Position numbers and translations under genes: made by a program | Assembly (NCBI GenBank): GCA_002343845.1 | Contig: DDSQ01000176.1 | Coordinates: 775-31,468, forward strand | From: Planctomycetes bacterium UBA2386 | Lineage (GTDB): Bacteria; Planctomycetota; UBA1135; UBA2386 | Direction: 5' to 3' | DNA length: 30,694 nt | Notes under the pieces: generated by a model | Databases searched by the model: none | Seen by the model: the letters and a program-made list of their open reading frames with translations, nothing else | Told to the model about the DNA's origin: nothing | In this document: positions 7,778-17,331 of the stretch, piece by piece | Numbering within the stretch: position 1 is the stretch's first letter | Layout: every line of letters begins with the position of its first letter

Positions 7778-8415
7778 ACGCCGCCCCGGCGTTCGCCCTG
7801 CTGGCCTGCCTGCTCGCGGGTTGCGCCGCCGGCCCGTCGGCCGAGACGCCGTGGATCGACCTGTTCGATGGACGTTCGCTGGCGGGCCTCGAGGTCACCG
7901 ACTTCGGCGGCCAGGGCCAGGTCGAAGTGCGCGACGGGCGGCTGCGCCTGGGCTTTGGCAGCCCGCTGACCGGCGTCACCTGGCGGACCGCGCTGCCGGC
8001 CGGCGACTACGAACTGCGCGTCGTCGCCGCCCGCGAGGACGGCAGCGACTTCTTCTGCGCCCTGACGTTCCCGGTCGGCGACGCGCATCTGACCTGCGTG
8101 CTCGGCGGCTGGGGCGGCAGCCTGTGCGGGTTCTCCAGCCTGGACGGCCACGACGCCGCCCACAACGACACCCGCAAGCTGCGCCGTTTCGAAGACGGCC
8201 GCGACTACGAGCTGCGGATCGTCGTGCAGAGCGATCTCGTCGCAGCGACGCTCGACGGCGACGACCTGTGCCGGATCGACCCCAGGCGCCATCGGCTCGG
8301 CCTGCGCCCCGAGGTGCTGCTGTCGCGGCCGCTCGGCATCGCTTCGTTCGCGACGGCCGCCAGCGTGCGGGTCGTGCAGTGGCGTCCGCGTGCTGCGGCC
8401 CCCAACTCGCCCTGA
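7774..8415 (+). CDS. DUF1080 (3-keto-disaccharide hydrolase-like) lipoprotein
   Basis: A 213-residue protein. Residues 1-17 end in LLAG|C, a lipobox, so the mature protein should be lipid-anchored at Cys17. It then reads WIDLFDGRSLAGLEVT, the standard opening of DUF1080 domains (W..LFdG.sL.gW). The rest is a concanavalin-like beta sandwich with GDYELRVVAAREDGSDFFCA and RDYELRIVVQSDLVAATLDG. DUF1080 is very abundant in Planctomycetota; some members act on 3-keto sugars, but many are of unknown activity. It sits at the 3' end of a three-gene operon (zinc-ribbon, toroid protein, lipoprotein). The bases 8416-8538 that follow show no gene or clear promoter. Confidence 0.8.
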   Translation: MNAAPAFALLACLLAGCAAGPSAETPWIDLFDGRSLAGLEVTDFGGQGQVEVRDGRLRLGFGSPLTGVTWRTALPAGDYELRVVAAREDGSDFFCALTFPVGDAHLTCVLGGWGGSLCGFSSLDGHDAAHNDTRKLRRFEDGRDYELRIVVQSDLVAATLDGDDLCRIDPRRHRLGLRPEVLLSRPLGIASFATAASVRVVQWRPRAAAPNSP

Positions 8416-8538
8416 CACCGGCGTTGCGTAGCACCGCACGCCGACGACCCAGCGGTGTCCCGCGTTGGTCGCGACGTGTAGGCAAGCCACGGCGCCGTGG
8501 TATGTTGCCGCGCCACTGCTGCCTCCCCCCTCGATCCC

Positions 8539-10194
8539 ATGACCCGAACGACCTGTCTCACTCTGGCCGTCGCCGCAGTCTGCAGCGGCCTGGCCGCGCA
8601 ATCGAACACCCGCGGCCCCGGCTACGACGCCGCCCTCACCAACATCTACGGCGTGACCGACTGGGGCCGGCGCGGCCCGGCCTACCCCGGCGGCGAAGTC
8701 GGCGTGTCGATCGCGAACCAGCTCTGCAATCCTGGCTCGATGATGATCGAGTGGCGTTCGCCAGGCGGCAACATCGGCTCGACGATCCAGAGCGACCACC
8801 CGAAGTTCGGCTTCCTGGTCGCCAAGGAACTGAACGGCCGCTTCGTGCAGATCTCCGACTGGTCGTACTGCAAGCACGCGTTCTATGCCCTCGCTAGCCC
8901 GTCCACCTGCGGGGGAACCTGCGTGCCGCCGCCCGTCGCCGGCACCCAGCTCGGCCTCAACTGCTCGGACATCTACTCGGCCGACAACAACGCCAGCCGC
9001 ACCTACCTTGGCCCGCCCGCCGAGATCAACCCGTGGCTCGGCACCTGGCCGGCGGTCGGCAACTACTTCGACATCGGCCACTCCGGTCAGGCGGGCTATC
9101 CGCTCGCCGCTGACGGCGTGCGCAGCTTGAGCACCAGCGGCTTCGACGCGGTGCGCAACCGCGTGACGATGAAGGAGGCAGACGTCATCGGCGCCACGCT
9201 CTACTACAGCGTGCACGTCATCTGCGAAGGCGAGCCGATCGAGAACCGCGGCAACAACACGATGTCGCGTCCCTTCTCGATGACCTACGCCGGCGGCACC
9301 GGGATGAACGCCTGGAGCACGTCGACGTCGACCATGCCGGCGACGCTCGGTTCGATCCTGACGCGCTGGCCCGGCGCTTCGCTCGGTGTCGGCAGCAACG
9401 GCGGCACGCTCACCAACGCCGACAGCGACGGCCGCTTCCAGGTCGCCGTCAAGGTCACCGGCCCGGTGAACGGGCTGTGGCACTACGAGTACTGCGTGCT
9501 CAACTGGGACAACGACCGCGGCGGGGCGTCCTTCCGCCTGCCGCTGTGCCCGACGGGCCGCGTGTTCAACCAGGGCTTCCGTGACATCGACGCCGACGCC
9601 AGCAACGACTGGGCGATGTCGTGGGGCGGCGGTGAGGTGCGTTGGCTCGCGACCACCAACAACCCGCACAACTGGAACACCCTCTACAACTTCTGGTTCG
9701 ACAGCGACGTTGGCCCGGCGACGGGCGTGGCGACGATCGACCAGGCGCGGCCGGGCCCCGGCGCCCTGTCGCTGACGGTGCCGACCTCGGTGCCTGGCCA
9801 CCAACACGCCGTCTGGCTCGGCGACGGCTGCGGCACGCCGGCCACGAACCTGTTCGTCAACGGGCCCGCGGTCGCCGGCAACCTCGGCTTCGCGCTGCAG
9901 ATGACGTCCGCGCCGGCGACGGTGCTTGCGCTGGCGTGGAGCCAGTCGTCGGGCTCGACGCCGCTCGAACCGGGGTGCAACGCCTACGTCAACCTCGCCA
10001 GCTTCGACATCGTCGGCCTCTACCTGACCGACGGCAGCGGCCTGGTCTCGGTCCCGATCCCGCTCAACAGCGGCATCACCGCGATCGACCTGACGTTCCA
10101 GGCGGCCTCGCAGATCCCGTCGCCGCCGGTGCAGAACCTGTTCGGGCTCAGCAACGGCATCACGGTGCGCTTCGCGCAGCTCGGTTGCCAGTGA
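8539..10194 (+). CDS. Large secreted protein with planctomycete C-terminal beta domain
   Basis: A 551-residue protein. I choose ATG 8539 because it gives a signal peptide (MTRTTCLTLAVAAVCSGLAAQ); an upstream GTG would precede it with unrelated residues. The N-terminal about 370 residues are rich in Gly, Asn, Trp and aromatic residues, with Cys pairs such as CGGTC, as in extracellular beta proteins, but I recognise no named domain. The last about 140 residues (from VPGHQHAVWLGDGCGTPATN) contain GNLGFALQMTSAP, LALAWS and a late FGLSNGITV. The same pattern is shared with the end of the LamG protein at 27084-28223. This C-terminal module is probably a folding or surface-sorting domain of this lineage. 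The gene is monocistronic by layout and ends at a strong terminator. Confidence 0.75.
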   Translation: MTRTTCLTLAVAAVCSGLAAQSNTRGPGYDAALTNIYGVTDWGRRGPAYPGGEVGVSIANQLCNPGSMMIEWRSPGGNIGSTIQSDHPKFGFLVAKELNGRFVQISDWSYCKHAFYALASPSTCGGTCVPPPVAGTQLGLNCSDIYSADNNASRTYLGPPAEINPWLGTWPAVGNYFDIGHSGQAGYPLAADGVRSLSTSGFDAVRNRVTMKEADVIGATLYYSVHVICEGEPIENRGNNTMSRPFSMTYAGGTGMNAWSTSTSTMPATLGSILTRWPGASLGVGSNGGTLTNADSDGRFQVAVKVTGPVNGLWHYEYCVLNWDNDRGGASFRLPLCPTGRVFNQGFRDIDADASNDWAMSWGGGEVRWLATTNNPHNWNTLYNFWFDSDVGPATGVATIDQARPGPGALSLTVPTSVPGHQHAVWLGDGCGTPATNLFVNGPAVAGNLGFALQMTSAPATVLALAWSQSSGSTPLEPGCNAYVNLASFDIVGLYLTDGSGLVSVPIPLNSGITAIDLTFQAASQIPSPPVQNLFGLSNGITVRFAQLGCQ

Positions 10195-10224
10195 TGTAGG
10201 CCGCGCCGCCCTGGCGCGACCACT

Positions 10225-10268
10225 CGCCGCCCGGCCTCACCCCGCGTGACGCCGGGCGGCGTCGTTTT
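10225..10268 (+). terminator. Rho-independent terminator after the secreted protein gene
   Basis: A perfect 11-bp stem: CGCCGCCCGGC at 10225-10235 pairs with GCCGGGCGGCG at 10251-10261 across a 15-nt loop, followed by TCGTTTT. The T tract is only on the plus strand, so it serves the gene ending at 10194. The convergent NRPS gene ends at 10277 and has no T tract in its direction. Confidence 0.8.
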
Positions 10269-10276
10269 CGGCGGGC

Positions 10277-13200
10277 TCAGTTGCGCCGCAACATGCCGCG
10301 CCGCTGCTTGGCGCGTTCGGCGGCCTGCTGCGCAGCGGTCGGCGCCGAAGCGCCGGCCCGCAGATGCCGCGCGAGCGCGCGCACCGTCGTGAAGCGGAAC
10401 AGGTCGGTGACCTGCAGCTCGACGCCGAGGCCCTGCACGATCTCGCGGTGCACGCGCACCGCCAGGATGCTGTGCCCGCCGCTGTCGAAGAAGTTGTCCT
10501 CGACGCCGACGTCGTCGGTGCCGAGCGCCTTCTTCCAGATCGCGAGGATCGAGCCTTCGGTGTCGTCCTGGGCGGCGACGACCTCACGCCGTCCGGCCAC
10601 GGCGTCGGGCGCCGGCAACGCCTTGCGGTCGATCTTCAGGTTCGGCGTGCGCGGCAGGTCCGGCAACAGGACGAAGTGGCCCGGCACCATGAACTCGGGC
10701 AGCGACGCCCGCAGGTGCTTGCGCAGTTCGTCGAGCTGCGGAGCGCTCCCACGCGCGACCCAGTAGGCGATCAGTTCAGCGTCGCCGGTCCCGCCGCCCT
10801 GGCGGGCCACGACGACACACTCACGGACTCCGGCGTGCTGCTGCAGGGCGCTCTCGATCTCGCCGAGTTCGATGCGGTAGCCACGCACCTTCACCTGGTG
10901 GTCCTTGCGACCGAGGTACTCGAGCACGCCGTCCGCGCGCCAACGCGCGAGGTCGCCGGTACCGTACATCGAGCCACCACTCGCGAACGGGTCGGGCCGG
11001 AAGCGCTCCGCGGTGAGATCCGGTCGCTGCCAGTAGCCCGCCGTGACACCGGCTCCGCCGATCCACAACTCCCCCGGCGCCCCGATCGGCACCGGCCGCA
11101 GCCAGCCGTCGAGAACGTACACACGCTGGTTGGCGAGCGGCCGCCCGATCGGCACCGGATCGTCGGCGCCGACCGGCATCGTCGTCGACCAGACGGTGGT
11201 CTCGGTCGGACCGTAGACGTCGTGCAGCGTGCCGACGAGCGACCGCAGCCGCGCCGCCAGGGGTGCGGGCAACGCCTCGCCACCCACCAGCATCTGCCGC
11301 ACCGAACGCAGCCCCGCTTCGCCCGCCGGGTCGACCAGCAGCATGCTCGCCATCGACGGCGTGCACTGGAAGTGCGTGACGGCGTGGCGACCGAGCAACT
11401 CGGGGATCGACTCGGACACCGATCGGGCGACCGGGACCGCGGCGCAACCCGCGGCCGCTGGCGCGGCATTCCCGACGCAGCGCTGCCGCAGTTCGGCAAG
11501 CTTCGGCAGACTCTGCATCACGACGTCGGTCGGCACGCCGAAGTCGACGAGGCACGCGATCTCGTCGACGCCCATCGCCGCGACCTTGGCGACCATCGAC
11601 GCACAGGTCGCGATGGTCCCGAACAGACCGCTGGTCCCGTAGTAGCGCTCGAACGAGAACTCGAGCAGCGCATCGAAGTCCTCCGGCGTCAACCCGCCCG
11701 AGAGCAGCGCGTCCATCTCGCCCGGCTTGTCGACGCGGTGCTTGAAGGCCGGGAACGACCACGCCGCCTGCTTCACGAGATCGAGGCTGCTGCGCAGGTA
11801 CCCCTTCATCGGCTCGCGCACGATCGCCTTGACCTGCGCGTCGTCGTCGCCGACGAACGTGTGCAGCATCAGCGTCACACGACCCTCGCCCGGATGGCCG
11901 GCCGCGCGCCACGCCTGCCGGTACACCGCGAGCTTGTGCGCGAGTTCGTCGGGGCTCTGGCCGAGCAGGTGCGTCAGCACGAACGAGCCGTTCTCGCCGG
12001 CCTGCCGGTAGGTCTCGGGGTTGCCGGCGATCGTGACCCACGTCGGCAGTTCCTTCTGCACCGGCCGCGGCAGCGTGCGGATCGCGTGCGTCTTGCCGTC
12101 GGGCCCCGGGAATCCGATCGTCTCGCCGCGCCACAGCGCCTGCACCGTGCGCATCGACCGGAACAGCTCCTGCTTGCGGTCGGCGAAGTTCTCGGGGCGC
12201 AGCACGAAGTCGCGCCCGTGCCAGCCGGCGGCGAACGCGATGCCGACGCGCCCACGCGACAGGTTGTCGACCAGCGCCCAGTCCTCGGCGACGCGGATCG
12301 GATGGTGCAGCGTCACCACGCACGAACCGGCGCGGATCGCGATGTTCTTCGTGATCGAGGCGACCGCGGCGCTGGCGACCGCCGGGTTCGGATACAGCCC
12401 GCCAAACGCGTGGAAGTGACGCTCCGGGGTCCACACCGCCTCGAAGCCGTTGTTGTCCGCGAACCGCGCCCCGTCCAGCAGCAGCCGGTACTTGTCCTCG
12501 GCGTGTTCGCCTTCGTCGCTGGCGAAGTAGAAGAGCGAGAACGACACCGGGCGGACCGGGGCTGGCGTCGACGCCGGCTCGCCGGCGTGCACGACCACGG
12601 TGAAGCCGCGGCACAGCGTCCACAGCAGTTCGAGCACCGAGATGTCGAACGACAGGCTGGTAACGGCCAGCCAGACGCCGGGCTCGGTGCCGAGCACGCG
12701 ATCCATGCCGGCGAAGAAGTTCGTGACGTTGCGGTGCCGCACCATCACGCCCTTGGGCTTGCCGGTCGATCCCGACGTGTAGATGACGTAGGCGAGCTGC
12801 TCGGGCGTCGCCTCGTCGCCGGGCAGCGGTGCCGCGGCGGCGAGCGCCGTCGCGTCCGCGTCGAGATCGATGCGTCCGCACCGCACTTCGGGTGCTGCAG
12901 CTGCACTCGGGGCGTCGACGACCAACGCCGCCAACTGCGCGTCGTCGGCCATGAACTGCAACCGCTCGCGCGGATAGCCGGGATCGAGCGGCACGTAGGC
13001 AGCCCCGCAGCGCAGCGTCGCCAGCACGGCGGTGACCATGCCGATGCCGCGGCCGACGCAGATCCCGACGCGGTCCCCGGCGCGGACCGAACGCGCGCGC
13101 AGCGCCCCGGCCAGCCGTTCGACGTCGTTCGCGAGTTGCTCGTAGGTACGCGATTCGCCGCGGCAGCGCAGGGCCTGGTGCGCGGGGCGCGATCGCGCCA

Positions 13201-14884
13201 TCGCCGCGAACTGACGGTGCACGCAGCCCTCCGCGGGCGGGGGCGCGTCGGTGGCGTTCCATTCGTGGAGCAGCGTGCGCAGTTCCGCCGCGTCGAGCAC
13301 CGGCAGCGCCGCGAGCTTCGTCTCCGGCGCAGCCTCGAACGCGCGCGCGAAGATCGCGCAGCGCGCGGCGAGCGCTGCGGCTGCCGCGGGCGACAGCGTC
13401 GCGGCGTCGTGGTGCAGGGTCACGCTGCCGTCGGCGGCGACCACGAACTCGATCGCGCCGGCGGGCAGCTCCGTGGCCGGAGTGGCGAGCGCCAGGCGCA
13501 CCGAAGGTTCGAGCACCACCGCGGGCGGCAGCACGTCGTGCCGCCGCACCACCAGTTCGCGCAGCAGCGGCCCGGCCCGCTCGTGGGCCTCGAGCGCCTG
13601 CGCCACCGCGGCGAGCGCCGCGCTTGCCGCGGTCTCCGGCGCGACGACGGCCTGCAGCGGCGCATTGGCGGCCACCAGATCGGGCGCGATCGCGTCGCGC
13701 GCGACCGTCGCCGCGGTCCGCACCCCGATCGAGAAGCGCGTCTGCGCCGTCAACCGAGCGAGGAAGGCGACGAGCAGCGCTCCACGGCGACGGACGTCGG
13801 CGACTCCCGGCAGTGCGATCGGCACCGCGGCGGGCCGCGCCGCGCCGGTCGCTGGACCAGCACCCGGCACTGGCAGGGGCTCCCCTTCGCGCAGGATCTC
13901 GACCCAGGCGTCGTCGGCCGGCGCCGCGAGAGCCCCGAGTGCCGTCAACGCCGTCCGTTCGGCGTCGCCGAGCTTCGGCAGCACGCCGCCGACCGCGACC
14001 CCGAGTGCCGCGAGGCCCGCGGTCGTCAACGGCGAACCGCGCAGGCAGCGCAGGCGCAGCAGCCGCACTTCGCCGTCGGCGCACGCGACCTGCACGGTCT
14101 CGTCGGCGACCGCCGTGATCGTGCCCGCCGGCCGGCCGCTGCCCGGCATCACCTCGACGCCGAGCGGCACGAACGCGCCGCGTCCGGTGCGCACCTTCGC
14201 GATCGCGACGGGATTGCGGTAGCCACCGTGGTCGAACGCACGCACCAGGCGGGCGACGTCCGCCGCGGCGCGGCCGAAGTCGAGCACGGCCAGCGCCGCG
14301 GGCCGCGCGTGGCGGCCAAACCAGGTGCGCGCCGTCAGGTCCTGTGCGCGCCGCGTGGCAGTGCCTGCGGCGAGGGCATCGGCGAGTTCCCCGAAGGTGC
14401 GCTGGCCGAACTCGAAGCAGCGCGCGTTGAGCGTGAACGCCGTGTCGTCGGCAGCGATCGGGAACTCGCGCTGCAGCAGGATGACGCCGGTGTCGGCCTT
14501 GGCCTCGACCTCGTGCCAGGTCACCGCATGGGTCGTCTCGCCGCCGGCGATCGCCCAGCACGTCGCGTTGAGCCCGGCGTAGCGCGGCAACGGGCCGTCG
14601 TGGAAGTTGATCGTCGCGCGCTGCGCCAGCGCCAAGGCGGCGCCGGGCAGCAGCCGCAGCCAGGTGATCGCGAACGTGTAGTCGGGACGGGCCGACGCCA
14701 GCTCCGCCCAGGTCGCGCCCACGGCATCGTGGCATGGGAGTCCCTCGTCGGCGCAGAAGCGGCGCACCTTCTCGGCGTCGGTGACGACCGCGGCCACGCG
14801 ATGGCCGCGCTCGCGCCATGCCTGCACGCATTGCAGCAGCAGCGTGTCGGAGCCCACGAACAGGGCGGAGAGAACAGTCGCCAT
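10277..14884 (-). CDS. Single-module NRPS: formyltransferase - degenerate C - A(luciferase-like monooxygenase) - PCP
   Basis: A 1535-residue protein from ATG 14884 ([20 protein letters not shown]). Residues 1-190 are a formyltransferase with catalytic Asn93 and His95 (NFHDGPLP) and Asp131 (ADTG); an Fmt-type C-terminal subdomain follows to about 310. About 400-560 looks like the tail of a condensation domain without HHxxxDG. The adenylation domain has A3 near 700 ([11 protein letters not shown]), A4 near 745 (FDISVLE), A5 near 1228 (YGPTETT), A7 near 1305 (YGTGDLARW) and A10 near 1415 ([10 protein letters not shown]). A luciferase-like flavin monooxygenase (about 776-1130) is inserted between A4 and A5. 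The PCP carries its phosphopantetheine Ser in DSGGHSILA (about 1470). My manual specificity code is D-I-L-Q-L-G-V-V-W-K, close to glycine codes. There is no thioesterase, reductase or other biosynthetic gene nearby. Predicted role: activates and formylates/oxidises a glycine-like unit; product unknown. Confidence 0.9.
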   Translation of the reverse strand: MATVLSALFVGSDTLLLQCVQAWRERGHRVAAVVTDAEKVRRFCADEGLPCHDAVGATWAELASARPDYTFAITWLRLLPGAALALAQRATINFHDGPLPRYAGLNATCWAIAGGETTHAVTWHEVEAKADTGVILLQREFPIAADDTAFTLNARCFEFGQRTFGELADALAAGTATRRAQDLTARTWFGRHARPAALAVLDFGRAAADVARLVRAFDHGGYRNPVAIAKVRTGRGAFVPLGVEVMPGSGRPAGTITAVADETVQVACADGEVRLLRLRCLRGSPLTTAGLAALGVAVGGVLPKLGDAERTALTALGALAAPADDAWVEILREGEPLPVPGAGPATGAARPAAVPIALPGVADVRRRGALLVAFLARLTAQTRFSIGVRTAATVARDAIAPDLVAANAPLQAVVAPETAASAALAAVAQALEAHERAGPLLRELVVRRHDVLPPAVVLEPSVRLALATPATELPAGAIEFVVAADGSVTLHHDAATLSPAAAAALAARCAIFARAFEAAPETKLAALPVLDAAELRTLLHEWNATDAPPPAEGCVHRQFAAMARSRPAHQALRCRGESRTYEQLANDVERLAGALRARSVRAGDRVGICVGRGIGMVTAVLATLRCGAAYVPLDPGYPRERLQFMADDAQLAALVVDAPSAAAAPEVRCGRIDLDADATALAAAAPLPGDEATPEQLAYVIYTSGSTGKPKGVMVRHRNVTNFFAGMDRVLGTEPGVWLAVTSLSFDISVLELLWTLCRGFTVVVHAGEPASTPAPVRPVSFSLFYFASDEGEHAEDKYRLLLDGARFADNNGFEAVWTPERHFHAFGGLYPNPAVASAAVASITKNIAIRAGSCVVTLHHPIRVAEDWALVDNLSRGRVGIAFAAGWHGRDFVLRPENFADRKQELFRSMRTVQALWRGETIGFPGPDGKTHAIRTLPRPVQKELPTWVTIAGNPETYRQAGENGSFVLTHLLGQSPDELAHKLAVYRQAWRAAGHPGEGRVTLMLHTFVGDDDAQVKAIVREPMKGYLRSSLDLVKQAAWSFPAFKHRVDKPGEMDALLSGGLTPEDFDALLEFSFERYYGTSGLFGTIATCASMVAKVAAMGVDEIACLVDFGVPTDVVMQSLPKLAELRQRCVGNAAPAAAGCAAVPVARSVSESIPELLGRHAVTHFQCTPSMASMLLVDPAGEAGLRSVRQMLVGGEALPAPLAARLRSLVGTLHDVYGPTETTVWSTTMPVGADDPVPIGRPLANQRVYVLDGWLRPVPIGAPGELWIGGAGVTAGYWQRPDLTAERFRPDPFASGGSMYGTGDLARWRADGVLEYLGRKDHQVKVRGYRIELGEIESALQQHAGVRECVVVARQGGGTGDAELIAYWVARGSAPQLDELRKHLRASLPEFMVPGHFVLLPDLPRTPNLKIDRKALPAPDAVAGRREVVAAQDDTEGSILAIWKKALGTDDVGVEDNFFDSGGHSILAVRVHREIVQGLGVELQVTDLFRFTTVRALARHLRAGASAPTAAQQAAERAKQRRGMLRRN

Positions 14885-14998
14885 TACGGGTCGATCGGAG
14901 GATGCCGGAAGTCGCCTTGATACGGTTTGGACGACGCGCGGGCCATCACCGAGGCGCGCTCGGCCCGGCGTTGGCATGGCGCCTTCGCCGCCGCCGGA

Positions 14999-17290
14999 TC
15001 ACCCGACGAGGAACGTCAACTTCGGGAACGTTGTTTCGGGCGGCAGCAGTTCGGCGGGCAGGTGCCAGTGCACTTCGATCGCGCCGGCCGGCAGCGGCGC
15101 GAGCGGCACGAAGGCGACACAGCCCTCGGCGTCGCCCGTAGCGCCCGCGGCACCCGCGTACCGCACCAGCACGCCCGGCTGCAGGTCGTTGCCCACCCAG
15201 ACCCGGCACTCGACCTTCGCCAGCAGGTCGTCGGCGACGACGCGCGCGAAGTGCAGCGACAACGCCGGGCCGACGTCGTCGCCCGGCTTCTTGCCCGCGG
15301 CAGCCAGCGCCGCGAGCGCGCGCTTGCCGAGAGCCTCGACGCGCACCGACCCCGGCACGCCGAGTTGGCGATCGCTCGGCCAGGCGAGCGGCGGCCCGAC
15401 CCGGGTGGGCCGCGCGGTGGCGCCGACGTCGAGCACCCACGCCCGCTCGAACGTGCTGGCGCCGAACAGTTCCCGGCCCGGGTGCAGCAGCCGATCGCGA
15501 CTCGCCGGGTCGGCGAGCCACCATGCAACCGCCGCCGCCGGGGTCTCCGCGCGCGACCACAGCACGGTGCTGCCGAGGCACGCGGGTGGCTCGGGATCGA
15601 CAACGGGCGACTTCGGCTGCTTGCGTCGATCGGCCGCCGCCTTCGCCAACGCCTCGTCGTGGCGCGTCACCGCGAGCACGTCCGGCCCCGCCGCGACGAA
15701 CCAGCCCGCCGGCCCGCGGTCCGCGGCAGCTCGCGCCGCGTTCACCGCGTCGACGAGACCACGCGCCCGCAGCTTGGCCGGCCGGTCCTTCGCCTTCTCG
15801 GGCGGCAACGGATCGAGCGCCATCGCCGCCCGCAACTCCTGCCCCTTGCCCCAGAACTCGCGCCACTGGGAGTCGATGCGCGGCAGTTCGACCTTCGTGC
15901 GCCGCAGGAACTCGGCCTCGACGTCCGGCGGCGTGCGCACCTTCTCGCTGCGGGTGGTGTCGAGCACCGGCAGCAGGTCCGGCCGCCAGTGCAGCAGGTA
16001 GTGGCAGATCGCCCACGCCTTCACGCGCTGCTCGGTCGAGAAGCGCGCGGCGGAGAGCAGCACGAGTTCGCTGGTGCGCGTGTCGCTCTTCGCCCACGCC
16101 GACTCGGCGGCGATCTGCATCCAGACCGCGAGATCCGGGACCAGCGCCCGCTGCTTCCAGGTCGCGGCCGTGAGGTCGCGTTGCTGTTCGAGCAGGAACG
16201 TCAACGTGCGCCCGAACAGGAAGCCGCACGCGGCGTGGCCCATCCCCTCGTAGAGCCCGTCGGTCATCACGCCGACGGCGTCCTGCACGACGCCGCGAAC
16301 GGCTTGATCGCGCGACGCTTCGAGGCCGAGGTGGGCCTTGTGCACGCGGAACTCGCGGGTGCCGTGGGCGACGAACGCCTGATCGACGTCCTGCTTGAGG
16401 AAGCGCAGGCGCTCGGGGTCGAACTGGGCGGCGCAGGAGTCGAGCAGGGCGCCGTAGGCAGCGCTGTCGTGCAGGAACACCAGGTCGAGGTGCTTCTTCC
16501 GCTGCAACGGCGCGCCGAGCCAGGTGCCGAACAGCGCCCGCGTCAGCAGCAAGCCACGTTCGCAGTCCTGCGCGATCGTGGTCAGTTCCGTGAGCGGCAG
16601 CGTGCCCCAGATCTCGAAGTGCCGCGAGCGCACGCCGGCGTGCACGATCTTGGCCTCGGCCAACAGCGGCAGCTGCACGTTCTCGAGCGGCACCACGCGG
16701 AACTCGGCCCGCCGCAGCCAGTCGCACGCGCCGCCGATCGCGCGCGCGCGTTGCAGCATCGCCACTTCGTCCGGTGTCCCGCGGTAGCCCTCGAACGGCT
16801 GCAACGCGAGCTGCTGCTGCGCCTCGGCATCGCCGGGCGCCCACCGCAGCACGCGCTGCCAATGGTGCTGCGCACGATCGGAATCGCCGATCTTGCCGTA
16901 GCCGACGGCGAGCCCACGATGCGCGGTGAGCAGTTCGCGGCCGAGCGCGTCGAGATCCTGTTCGACCTTGCGCATGCCCTTGGCGTCGGCCTTCAGGTCG
17001 CGATCGAGCACCAGCGCGTTGGCGTCGATCCGCCAGAGGTCGCCGACGCGCACGAACCCGCAGGCCGTGCGCGCCTTCGCATCGTCGGTCGCGTAGTCCT
17101 GCCAGATCTCGCAGCGCAGCGCCAACGCCCGCAGATGCTGCCGCTGCGCCTGCAGCGCATCGGCGAGCGCGTGCAGCCCCGGCACCGCGCGGGCGACGAG
17201 CTTGCCTTCGTCGGCCGCGAGCGCTGCGGCGTCCTGGGCGGCGAGCAAGACCGGGAGCACGAACGGCAACGTCACGGCGAGCAGGCGCAT
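14999..17290 (-). CDS. Secreted TPR/peptidase-like protein, paralogue A
   Basis: A 763-residue protein. ATG 17290 gives a signal peptide (MRLLAVTLPFVLPVLLAAQ). Residues to about 190 are Ala-rich helices including a TPR-like pair (LGRELLTAHRGLAVGYGKIG, DRAQHHWQRVLRWAPGDAEA). The middle, about 235-530, follows the layout of peptidase_MA-like gluzincin domains: HFEIWGT, LDLVFLHD, LYEGMGHAACGFLFG. The HExxH zinc motif is absent, with E-G-M-G-H in its place. The C-terminal about 230 residues keep faint CAP/SCP features (LVDAVNAARAAAD, AWWLADPASRDRLL) and end in a beta-rich region. It shares the EGxGHA..G..FG segment and overall plan with the neighbour at 17332-19593, so the two are tandem duplicates. 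It ends 114 nt before the NRPS start. A TAAGCT -10-like box lies 10 nt upstream of its ATG. Confidence 0.75.
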   Translation of the reverse strand: MRLLAVTLPFVLPVLLAAQDAAALAADEGKLVARAVPGLHALADALQAQRQHLRALALRCEIWQDYATDDAKARTACGFVRVGDLWRIDANALVLDRDLKADAKGMRKVEQDLDALGRELLTAHRGLAVGYGKIGDSDRAQHHWQRVLRWAPGDAEAQQQLALQPFEGYRGTPDEVAMLQRARAIGGACDWLRRAEFRVVPLENVQLPLLAEAKIVHAGVRSRHFEIWGTLPLTELTTIAQDCERGLLLTRALFGTWLGAPLQRKKHLDLVFLHDSAAYGALLDSCAAQFDPERLRFLKQDVDQAFVAHGTREFRVHKAHLGLEASRDQAVRGVVQDAVGVMTDGLYEGMGHAACGFLFGRTLTFLLEQQRDLTAATWKQRALVPDLAVWMQIAAESAWAKSDTRTSELVLLSAARFSTEQRVKAWAICHYLLHWRPDLLPVLDTTRSEKVRTPPDVEAEFLRRTKVELPRIDSQWREFWGKGQELRAAMALDPLPPEKAKDRPAKLRARGLVDAVNAARAAADRGPAGWFVAAGPDVLAVTRHDEALAKAAADRRKQPKSPVVDPEPPACLGSTVLWSRAETPAAAVAWWLADPASRDRLLHPGRELFGASTFERAWVLDVGATARPTRVGPPLAWPSDRQLGVPGSVRVEALGKRALAALAAAGKKPGDDVGPALSLHFARVVADDLLAKVECRVWVGNDLQPGVLVRYAGAAGATGDAEGCVAFVPLAPLPAGAIEVHWHLPAELLPPETTFPKLTFLVG

Positions 17291-17300
17291 GCGGCGCGCG

Positions 17301-17306
17301 AGCTTA
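17301..17306 (-). promoter_or_regulatory. Candidate -10 box close to the paralogue A start
   Basis: TAAGCT on the minus strand, 10 nt before ATG 17290; no Shine-Dalgarno sequence lies between. Initiation from this box would give a transcript with almost no leader. I find no convincing -35. The only support is the same arrangement at other genes in the window. Confidence 0.3.
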
Positions 17307-17331
17307 CCGTCGGCATCCGCGCATCGACCGT

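Noticed and set aside
10364..14920. A 1518-codon plus-strand open frame opposite the NRPS
   Set aside because: It is rich in Arg, His and Gln with no domain pattern, and the minus strand has a perfect multi-domain NRPS; it is the usual antisense shadow in GC-rich DNA.
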